Shown: positions 53,789 to 62,896 of the stretch, piece by piece
How positions within the stretch are numbered: position 1 is the stretch's first letter
Layout of the letters: each line of letters opens with the position of its first letter
Assembly (NCBI GenBank): GCA_917880885.1
Contig: OU862913.1
Span: 42,007,460 to 42,071,459, forward strand
DNA: 64,000 bases
Source of the DNA: Limnephilus marmoratus
Taxonomy: Eukaryota > Arthropoda > Insecta > Trichoptera > Limnephilidae
Direction: 5' to 3'
Made by a program: the position numbers and the translations under genes
The notes under the pieces: model-generated
What the model saw: only the letters and a program-made list of their open reading frames with translations
The model's database searches: none
Told to the model about the DNA's origin: nothing

Positions 53789-53826
53789 CTCTGAAGATGG
53801 ACAGTGTGATCTGTCCGAAACGTCAG
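53789..53826 (+). ncRNA. Hammerhead ribozyme-like core, right Penelope copy
   Basis: CTGAAGA (53791-53797) fits the CUGANGA box. GGACAG-TGTGAT-CTGTCC forms a perfect 6-bp stem II. GAAA (53817-53820) completes the core and a potential GUC cleavage triplet follows at 53822-53824. Hammerhead motifs are established for Penelope-like elements. Stems I and III could not be resolved by eye. Confidence 0.65.
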
Positions 53827-53940
53827 GAGTTAAAAAGTCCTTTTAAGGACTACGTTACGCGAGTAAACCGAGAAAATTGTTCTACATCTTACACCCGTGA
53901 AAACCTTAATCATAACATATATATATATATATTGACCTCT

Positions 53941-54711
53941 TCCCGTAGTATCCTGATCCAGTAAGAAGTAGCTTGACAATGTTGATCCACCTTTAACACC
54001 GTATAACTTGGCTTTGATAGAATATATCTGTATGAATTGGCAACAACGTTACTACAAATACCAAGGTTGCCAGTTTCTCGGTAAAAGTTTTTGATATATT
54101 GCACATAAAATTTTCGAACTTTGTATGGAAATCATACGCATCTTTTTTGTTGATCTGTCCAAATTCCCATACGTTTCGGATCTGCCGAAATCCCCGTACG
54201 CATTTGATCCGCTGGTTGATAATCAAAGATGGCTGAAAAAGGAAGCCTTCTGATTGGTCGTGTTGGGCGTGGTGTGTTGTGAACGAAGCCTTCTCATTGG
54301 TTGGCAGATATGGAAGGCACCTACTAAAAAAAGTTATCCTATTGTTCAGCTAAATTTTTCCAGCGGTTGTGAAGATTATATACTCTTCTACATTCTCCAC
54401 AAAATATTATTGACATTTCTTGTTCACGCCCCCCTACATGGAGAAAAATGATTTGAGAATTTATTCGGAATTCTTGTCTTTTTATTCGGAATTACTGTTA
54501 AAAAATGGACTGCAGTTGTTACGAATGAATTAACAGGAAACGGAGTCCTAATAGATATTCGGACCTGTCAAAAACTTTACGAATATATTATCATGATATC
54601 TCGCAATTTCAACTCTTGTCTGCATGACAATACTAATATTTTTGCATTAAAATTACGAATATCTAAGAGTGATTCATGATATTTTGCCAGTAGTTAGTAT
54701 TTTCTAACTAA
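53941..54711. other. Noncoding, nothing recognised
   Basis: A short duplicated string (GAAGCCTTCTGATTGGT and GAAGCCTTCTCATTGGTTGG) lies at about 54243-54305. No supported gene. Confidence 0.4.
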
Positions 54712-54830
54712 CTAATTATAACGCCGTTTCCCGCAGGGGTAGGCAGAGAGGACGGACCGCCAAACAACTCGGTCTTGGCACACATTCCTTGCTTCGTTCA
54801 CATTCATACAAGTCTCATACGAACCATTTA
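54712..54830 (-). pseudogene. RTE-like 3' end fragment
   Basis: CTAACTAATTATAACGCCGT is followed by TTTCCCGCAGGGGTAGGCAG and GGACCGCCAAACAACTCGGT, matching the RTE 3' end at 1488-1560. It is noncoding and abuts SINE-B-like sequence. Confidence 0.7.
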
Positions 54831-54916
54831 TTGGATAACAAACACCTCTCTCATACGTCATCTCAAGTGGTTCGATACTTTTGGTGACTTAGCAGGGATG
54901 CCTGGGTTCAAGGGGT

Positions 54917-55253
54917 GATAATTTGGGAGGCGGGAATGAGTGCCGCCACCCCGGGAACCTTTATTGGATAACCAACACCTCTGCCATAGGTCACCCCAAG
55001 TGGTTCGCTACGTTTGGTGATTTAACAGGGGTGCCCGGGTTCATGGGGTGAGGTTTGTCTAGGTCTTGGAGGCGGATGACAAGGACACACTGAACGCCAG
55101 ATTCCCACCCACCCCTTAAACCGTTTTCCTTCCCAGAAATCTCCTTTCCTAAAAAAAAACCCTCCACACATCATCCCCAAAGATGACATAGGCCCTGAGG
55201 GAAATTATTTTCCTCGGGGCCTCCTGTGTGGAGCTCATGTAGAAAAAAAAAAA
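54917..55253 (+). mobile_element. SINE-B copy, near full length
   Basis: It runs from AATTTGGGAGGCGGGAATGA to GGAGCTCATGTAGA plus an A-run. It is strongly similar to the 43026-43358 copy. A partial head copy (ACCATTTATTGGATAACAAA onward) immediately precedes it at 54823-54915. Confidence 0.85.
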
Positions 55254-55344
55254 GCGTTGCATTACGGTCTTGGCTATGAATTCGGAAGTTCAAATTGTGG
55301 CGTGCACAAGTAAATTTTATTTTGATAATATATGTATAATTCAT

Positions 55345-55895
55345 ACGTCACCTCATGGTTCGCTACTTTTGGTGACTTAGCAGGAGTGCCCGGGTTCGAG
55401 GATTGAGATTTGTCTAGGTCGTTTTACAAGTTGACTTGAGTTGTATTTTTCATGTTGTTCCTATACACTACATTATGTTAGACAAAAGCCGAAAGGCGTT
55501 AATATTATATTTTTATATAAAAATATTGTTAATAAATAATAAATAAATAATGTTTGGTGACTTAATAGTGGTGCCCGAGTTCAGAAAGTGAAGTTTGTCT
55601 AGGTCTTTGCGGAGAATATGTTTGCCCAACTACTGCGTGGCGAACCGGATCGGTAGAGACTGATTGAGGGAGACCTTACCGTGAACTCTCCAGTCGGACT
55701 CTCCTTACACCACAGTGGGAGGGATCGATTCATAGTCTGTCACTGACACATTGACCCCCGGATTCCTATCCACCTCTCATACCTTTTTCCTTCCCAGAAC
55801 TTTCACTCCTTCCCTTCCTTAAAAATACCCTCCACACAGCATCCTCTAACATGATATAGGCCCTGAGGAAAATTATTTATCTCAGGGCCTCCTGT
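55345..55895 (+). mobile_element. SINE-B copy, long variant, interrupted
   Basis: It contains the GGTGACTTAGCAGGAGTGCC block, an interruption at about 55420-55555 ending in an (AATA)n run, then the block again, the long-variant insert (CTACTGCGTGGCGAACCGGA to CACCACAGTGGGAGGGATCG) and the CCCTGAGGAAAATTATTTAT hairpin block. The interruption duplicates the GGTGACTTA site, so it is probably a small LINE tail insertion. Confidence 0.7.
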
Positions 55896-56430
55896 AAAGA
55901 AAGAGAACTACGAATCGATTTCAAAAAGCCACAACACCAGCGTAGAAATTTTTACAGTGAGAAAACAATACAACCTAAAGGATAATATCTCATTAGTATT
56001 CAAGCGTATGAAAACACACAACTTTTGAATAAAAAATACATGTTCCATGAATAAACTGTTTGTAGAATGCCAGTTTACTCCCTCTCCACATTTTTTTTTA
56101 TAATACTTACATTACTAAACAACCTTTAGGCGAGTAATTCTAAGGCAAGGTTAAGTGGAATATGGAGGACTGTTTTTTTTTAAATCGAAGTGGACGGGGA
56201 ATATTACTTGTATATGGGACGGGGTAAATGAAATACAGTTTACAAACCAATAATTTTATTTAGTTTTTAGAGACATAAATATTAGTTTGAAAAAATGAAA
56301 AATACTTATGAAATAATCCCTTGAAAAGAAGTTTACAGATTAAATTAGTCTCAATAAAATAACTAATAATGTGCAATAAAAGTACCGATAAAGTATAATA
56401 AAATATTACCCAATCAAATACGAGTAATGC
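55896..56430. other. Noncoding, nothing recognised
   Basis: AT-rich with no supported feature. From 56431 a (TTTA)n run begins, possibly the complement of a LINE microsatellite tail. Confidence 0.4.
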
Positions 56431-56696
56431 AATTATTTATTTATTTATTTACGCCTATTTAGGCTTTTACATACATATATATAACAATATTAACAAAATT
56501 ATACTAGTAAATTGTGCAGGAAACTACTGTTTAAAACACTTGCACAAAAATAAATACAAAGTAAAAATATTAGGTATTGAATATAAACCACACAGTATAT
56601 AGGTACAAAATATAATAAATCTGAAATAGTTTTTTTTCTTTCAGCCGACAAAATACTGCCAATGAGTTAGTCAATTTTAATAGCTTTATCAAAGTA

Positions 56697-57004
56697 TTAT
56701 TCTCTTATCTGCATCTGATTCACTTGATCGTGCCATGTCTTCCTCGGGCGTCCCCGACTTCTTCTACCATTCACATTCGCGTTGTATATTCTTCTTAAAC
56801 TCCTTTCTTCGTTCATTCGCTCTACATGCCCAAACCATCTGAGGGTCCCTTTCTTAATCCTACTCATTATGCTTACATCAGCCTTACATTCTTTGCGGAT
56901 ATCCACATTTCTCACACGATCATAGATTGTTTTACCACACATACGTCTCAGGGATCTCATTTCAACAGCATTCAGTTTACTTTCATATGTAAAATAAGAT
57001 TCGA
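56697..57004 (-). pseudogene. RTE-like C-terminal fragment
   Basis: The minus-strand frame is open for about 100 codons: SKLNAVEMRSLRRMCGKTIY, VRNVDIRKECKADVSIMSRI, LRWFGHVERMNEE and RRSRGRPRKTWHDQVNQM. It is better preserved than the 1488-2400 copy. RT motifs are absent. Its upstream edge is cut at 57005 by the TTAA-flanked MITE. Confidence 0.8.
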
Positions 57005-57008
57005 TTAA

Positions 57009-57205
57009 CCTGTCATTTGCCAGGAGCGCGCCGGCGCGCGAGAATCGAATTTCAAAAAAGAATATTAATTCAAATAATTTGGATGCGATTTTAAATTTTA
57101 TTCTATTAATATATAACATAAAATAAAGCTTAACATAGCTTCCTCCATTCTTGTTCTTAAGGTAATTTAAAAAAGGTACGGTAAAAAACCCTGGCCCTTG
57201 ACAGG
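57009..57205. mobile_element. TTAA-flanked MITE (piggyBac type)
   Basis: TTAA at 57005-57008 and 57206-57209 flanks the 16-bp inverted termini CCTGTCATTTGCCAGG and CCTGGCCCTTGACAGG. The 197-bp interior is noncoding and includes GCGCGCCGGCGCGCG next to the left end. The termini differ from the piggyBac at 31072, so this is a second family. Confidence 0.85.
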
Positions 57206-57442
57206 TTAAACACAATAAAATGAATTGATTGATAATGAATTGATAAAATGAATGATTTTTCCTTAAAAATTCGAGATAACTACCAAAAAAATTAACACCT
57301 AAGTTTTGGTTTAGGTAAAAAAAAAAAACAAAAAATTGGTCAACAAACAAAAGTTAAGATACCTGCGGTCGTACCAGCAGGTCGCCGGGCTGCTCTTATT
57401 AGTATTTTTGAAAAAATATTATACATAATAAATATAATAATT

Positions 57443-60400
57443 TTACTTTAATTTATTTTTGTAAATATTATTGACATAAGTATTTAACTGCTCCCATGAG
57501 CGTTTATGTAGTTTTGGTTCGTTTTTCAAAACATTCAAGCACATTGCTTTGCCTGGATTTATTTTCTTTAATATGTTTTCATTAAAACATTTTTTCACTA
57601 TTTTAATTTCTTTATCTGTCCATTTCACGTGTACTTTTTTCCTTCTTTTTGATATTTTTTTTTCTTCAACAATGTCATTGTTTTCACTCGTCAGGTCATC
57701 AGAACACTCAGAACTAAAGCGTAAGCATCTCCTTGGTTTTTTACTCTTCATGTTTTTTGTTTCAATTTCACTGTCATAATCTAGCCCAACTACGTCGGTT
57801 TCTAAGGCTTTGTCTTCAATAATTTCGGTGATTTCTTCTTGATCGGATGACATTTTTTCAATAGCGAGTAACTTACTCCCCACAATTCCTTTTTGCAGTG
57901 CTTGTAAGCGTAAGCATCTCCTTGGTTTTTTACTCTTCATGTTTTTTGTTTCAATTTCACTGTCATAATCTAGCCGAACTACGTCGGTTTCTAAGGCTTT
58001 GTCTTCAATAATTTCGGTGATTTCTTCTTGATCGGATGACATTTTTTCAATAGCGAGTAACTTACTCCCCACAATTCCTTTTTGCAGTGCTTGTAAGCGT
58101 AAGCATCTCCTTGGTTTTTTACTCTTCATGTTTTTTGTTTCAATTTCACTGTCATAATCTAGCCGAACTACGTCGGTTTCTAAGGCTTTGTCTTCAATAA
58201 TTTCGGTGATTTCTTCTTGATTGGATGACATTTTTTCAATAGCGAGTAACTTACTCCCCACAATTCCTTTTTGCAGTGCTTGTAGAGGCAATCTATAATT
58301 TTTCGAATGGACAGAAATATCATGTCCGAGGAAACCGGCCAGATGCTCCGTATATTGGTCATTTTTATTCGCATGGACTTGCGACATGGTTGCTATGTGA
58401 TGCCTCATTCCTGTCGCCGTCAACATTTTGGGATTTCTCAAAAGACACAGATCTTTTATTCTGCTTAAACATTTTCCTCCATCAAATGGCTCTGCGGTTA
58501 GTGGTCTTGCAAATAAGTAAGCATTCGTTGATGGTATATTCAACCCAATTCTACAAGAAACTATTAGGTCAATATTTCGTCGCATGACCTTGGTTAATAA
58601 TATAGGTACAGAACGAACTCTTTTTCCAGGTATTTGAAATATATCTAAATCGGCAATTGCATTTCTTTGTTCCTTATCTAACAATCTCAACACATCCAAC
58701 GGTATCTCATCGGTTTTTCTGTTGAGGTAAAATTCGAGTTCCGCCTCAGCCACATCGCCAGATCTTTTGCGATCCAATAATATAATGTGAACGATTGTCA
58801 CCTCACACAAGTTTTCATAACTAAGTATTGTAATATCATCTTTCAACGTCAGATAATATTTTTCTTCTAGTGCATGTATTTTTACCATTATCTTTTCAAT
58901 ATCTTCATCGAGCGGTAGCACCTGCGCTTTGACCATTAAATTTCTTTTTCTTGTTTTCTCAGCATTAGATGCCACTTCCCATTGCCAGTTTGATTCCAAA
59001 AGTATTTTGAAGTTATCTAGTTTTTTCTTAATATAGTCTACGTAAGCTGTAGAAAACTCTTTCGACATTAATGATTCCGTGTAAAGAATTTCAATACACC
59101 CCAAAATTGATGGTCGGAGTCTTGCTGGAATACTAGGCACTTTTACATGGCCTGTGCTTTCGTTAAAACCACACATTTCTTTTACTCCGTCTATAAATAT
59201 TTCGTACTTTTTGGGGTCAATAATATCTTTCAGATGTTTCACGGCAGGGTCCTTTTTTCTGATTATGCTCAACAAGCTTGCTAAATCCCTCAACTTCGAG
59301 CATATGCTTTTTCGGCTTCTCCGTTCTTTTTTCTTCTTCAAGAGTCTTGATCCAAAAGATATAATTAGCGGATCAAATTTTATTAAAAGCGATATATCAT
59401 CGTTTCTAAGCCTAGGTAGAATGGTCTCCCGCAGTTCTTGTGAAGCTGAAGATAGATTCGGCACTATGGATATCGAATGTTTTGAAATTACACGTCGTTT
59501 GTAGTTTTCTTCCATTATGTCCTCATTTTTTCCTTCATCGTCCTTTCTGCATTTTTTATTATGTCTATAAAATGTAGACCGTTTAAATGTGCCTAAACAG
59601 GTTTTGCAAATTAGAAAATTGGAGGGACTTGCTGTTTTTTCCTGAAACCTCCTGTTCGGTAGCAATTCTCCCCCTCTTTCAAAGCAAACTTTACTATTGT
59701 ATACATAATTTCCACGGTTCCTTAACCGGTCAGTAATAACTTGTCTCTTCTTTTTTCTTATTTTTAGATCATTATCGTCTATTGACAAATATTGAATAAC
59801 CTCCATCTCGTTCGGATGCTGTCTCCTGATATGCCTTGTGAAATTTGTAACCAGAAGTTCGCAATAGACGCAAGCATTCCTTCGGTCCCAATTCCTCTCT
59901 GTTTTTTTCCATGTTGCTATATATCCCTAAAAATAAAAACAGGCATTAATTTACACACCTGCATTATACTTATTATATTCTGACTTAATTCAGAGTAAAA
60001 ACAATAATAATTTAAACACGAATCACTTAGAATATGGATATGAGTTGTTTGAAGTAGAAGGTAACGCAACATGCCATAACACCACGAAAAACAAATATCG
60101 ATAAAAGCTAGAAAAGGCCTTCCAAAGCTGGAGAAAAGTAATAAAACCTTTTTAATTTACTAAAAAAAGTGACTCACTTGCCTTTTTTTTATTATTATCA
60201 CTTGTATTAGTGTTATTCGGGGCATATGTTTCAACAGATGTTTCAGCAGCTTGCTGTCGCATACTTCTTGATATCATTTTTGAAGGCGGCGAGGGTTCGC
60301 TGTCGGAAATATAATCAAACACATCCGTTGGAGAAAGGTAATTCTGAATGTCCTCTTCATTGTTCTCCGTCGGCAAATCAATACTTTCACATTTTCCGCC

Positions 60401-62815
60401 ATCGGGACTCTGAAAAAATTATACAGGTAGTAACAAAACCAAAATAAAAATAAAACGTTATAAAATACAAAAAAATAAAAAGTTATTTGTTATTACACCA
60501 TTAAAAAGCAGTGTATGGAAAGGTGGGTTTTCTGTTTTACGAGTACCTACGTATTCACACAGAAAATCCACCCTTCTACTTGCTAACAATATTAAAATGT
60601 TAACATGGAATTATCTAAGCATTTACCTCTAGAAATTTGATAGGACCACTGCTATTTGTTAAGTCTGATTGCAGAGTTTCAGCAGCTTGCCATCGCATAC
60701 TTCTTGATATCATTTTTGAAGGCGGCGAGGGTTCGCTGTCGGAAATATAATCAAACACATCCGTTGGAGAAAGGTAATTCTGAATGTCCTCTTCATTGTT
60801 CTCCGTCGGCAAATCAATACTTTCACATTTTCCGCCATCGGGACTCTGAAAAAAATATACAGGTAGTAACAAAACCAAAATAAAAATAAAACGTTATAAA
60901 AAACAAAAAAATAAAAAGTTATTTGTTATTACACCATTAAAAAGCAGTGTATGGACAGGTGGGTTTTCTGTTTTACGAGTACCTACGTATTCACACAGAA
61001 AATCCACCCTTCTACTTGCTAACAATATTAAAATGTTAACATGGAATTATCTGAGCATTTACCTCTAGAAATTTGATAGGACCACTGCTATTTGTTAAGT
61101 CTGATTGCAGAGTTTCAGGAGATTCTAAAACTACAAAATTCCTTTCATTTTTATACGTGATTTTCGCTATTGAAGACTCGCTATTATATAAGTATGAATC
61201 ATCTGAACCGTAGCATAATACTTGTTCCAATATTTCTTTTTTTAAAACTATTGGTGAGATCTGGGATATGATGGATGAATTCGTTGAGAAAGAAGAATCA
61301 CCTGAAACAGTATAAACAATTTAAATAACTGCGAAGAAACCAATACATATGACATTATTTATATTTACTATTTTTATATACTTAGTATCTATTTAAAATG
61401 ACAAGTTTTTAGAAAATTAGTTTTATTACCTATGCATGATCTAAATTATTAAAAATTACTAAAATGATACCGGAATTGTTGTTAAACGATAATTATTATG
61501 GCATCTCGAATCGGGGTATGTGAGGGGAAGGAGATGGGCAAGAGAAAGGTGGGAAAAACTAGCCAGATTTAGTTACCAAATACGGCTAAAGTCATTTCAT
61601 GCAAAGTTTCAATTCTGAATGGTGGTCTTACACAAGGGTGATACTGAGAGTTTCATGCACTCTGGATATTTTGCAAATGCCGGAACATTTTGCGGAAATT
61701 CGCGGAACTACACTAAAAAACCACCACTTTGAATTTTGAATTGAATGTTTTGTTGATAAATTTTGAGCTATGGTATATTTTATTGACTGCAACACGTTTA
61801 CAACATAATAAACTATCCACTTAAACCACATTACTTGCATTTATTACGTAAATTAATAGGTTTTACGACGTTTTATTCGCGATACACGCAGTAATTGCGA
61901 CCGTTAATTCCGCGGCAAAATCTGACAGAGCATCATCATAGAAGAAATCGTCTTAAAAATAATCCAGTGTGGCAATTCGAGTGAAATCTTTAACACTACC
62001 TAGAATAATGATGGCGCAAGCGATTTTGACACTGTTTTTTATACAAATTCGTACATATAAGGGTCAAAATCGCAGACCAAAAGTTTTTCAAAGACAATTT
62101 ATTTAAAATATTTGAATTATTTTCTCGCGCATGCGCAATGTAGGCCCGTATGTTCAGGGTCCTGGCCTCCCACCGGATTTGTAATGTTTCTATTTTTAGT
62201 AATGAATGTTAAATATTTTAATTTAAAAAGGCTTTTTACTAAAGATAAACGATATTATTAAAGATACGATTAATTTATGGATAAGCCGCCGCACTTTTAT
62301 GCACAGATTACGGAAATTATACTTCATTTCAACAATTATTACCAGAAACAACTATTTACGAACACGAAATAGGTTATTAGTTATTAGGTTCTTAGTTTAG
62401 GTAAATTAAGTAATTCATGCGTTTTTAGTTTGAAACGAAACTTAGCAAATATCAAATCCATACAAGAAAACATGGCCGTAATGGAGATGGTGATTTTTAA
62501 ACTTTTAATGAAAATCGAATTTTTATGCATATTTTTCCGTCTATCCCGACTGAAACCGATGGTTTTTGTGGTAATTAAGTTTAAAAGTAGTTTATTTATA
62601 AAATTATTTTAATTTCAAATACTTGGATATAAAGTTTTGATCTAATGCACAAAAAATTAAGTACTTACATAGATAATATAATATTAAAAAATCATTTTAT
62701 GTATTCAAAAATCATAGGTACCTTTCTCTTCGTTGAATTGTCGAATCTCCTGTTTGTTATTCATTTTCGTGCAAATTAATAATGCAGGTCGGGTATACTG
62801 TGGGTCAAAGGTCAT
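57443..62815 (-). CDS. Spliced tyrosine-recombinase-fold gene with zinc fingers and Myb/SANT-like tail
   Basis: Proposed exons (minus strand): 62815-62722, 61301-61063, 60845-60627, 60409-60182 and 59926-57443, giving about 1,087 residues. Introns have AG acceptors and GT donors except the fourth, which has a GC donor (AAG|GCAAGT). Phases agree throughout: exon 1 ends one base into a codon and exon 2 supplies the other two; the remaining introns are phase 0. Exon 5 encodes a C2H2-like finger, CVYCELLVTNFTRHIRRQH (about 279-297), a C2HC finger, CKTCLGTFKRSTFYRHNKKC (about 367-386), and a tyrosine-recombinase-like catalytic part: RKRSGDVAEAEL (first Arg, about 648), GMRHHIATMSQ (second Arg, about 768), FLGHDISVH (His, about 795) and NYRLP (Tyr, about 804). 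The usual His of HxxR is replaced by Thr. Three 63-residue repeats and a Myb/SANT-like end (VKWTDKEIKIVKKCF, RSWEQLNTYVNNI) follow. The coding frame is open upstream to 62896 with protein-like sequence (INTLALYCESGPYR), so a further 5' exon with an acceptor near 62868 is possible. Strand-exchange activity is unproven; a domesticated Crypton-like recombinase is my inference. Confidence 0.8.
57719..58285 (-). repeat. 189-bp in-frame tandem triplication in the recombinase-like gene
   Basis: The three units are almost identical (GCGTAAGCATCTCCTTGG begins at 57719, 57908 and again 189 bp on) and encode 63 residues each, from LQALQKGIVGSKLLAIEKMS to KSKKPRRCLR. Only about two residue differences are visible. 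Multiples of three keep the Myb-like tail in frame. Confidence 0.95.
60241..61118 (-). repeat. 436-bp tandem duplication spanning exon parts of the recombinase-like gene
   Basis: Copies 60241-60675 and 60676-61112 are nearly identical. The break lies at a repeated TTTCAG. The duplication joins the 5' part of one exon to the 3' part of the preceding one, creating the hybrid exon 60845-60627 of exactly 73 codons with usable splice sites on both sides. Confidence 0.92.
61497..61685 (-). mobile_element. SINE-A copy in the first identified intron of the recombinase-like gene
   Basis: Minus orientation: CCAGATTTAGTTACCAAATA, ACGGCTAAAGTCATTT, TTTCAATTCTGAATGGTGGT and CTTACACAAGGGTGATACTG. It is truncated at both ends relative to the 31629-32015 copy. 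Confidence 0.75.
61686..62721. other. Remainder of the long intron; dispersed repeat at 62292-62361
   Basis: Intronic AT-rich sequence. The 62292-62361 segment (GCACAGATTACGGAAATTAT, then AGAAACAACTATTTAC) is a copy of 41205-41266. The small frame 62430-62612 has no recognisable motif. Confidence 0.5.
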
Positions 62816-62896
62816 ACGATATGGTCCACTTTCACAGTACAATGCCAATGTATTTATGGCGAAAACTCTAAAATGAACAGATGAATGAATACACTC

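Larger units (their letters stand above)
52041..53940 (+). mobile_element. Penelope-like element, right copy
   Basis: It begins at the head-to-head junction with ACTTGATCCCGTTTACAAAA and ends in an (AT)n run at about 53917-53932. Over its whole length it is the inverted copy of the left element. Tandem or inverted, 5'-truncated pairs are a common outcome of Penelope insertion. Confidence 0.9.

Noticed and set aside
59154..59504. Plus-strand frames opposite the recombinase-like gene (58276-58587, 59154-59504, 60226-60447, 60656-60883)
   Set aside because: They are antisense shadows of well-supported exons.
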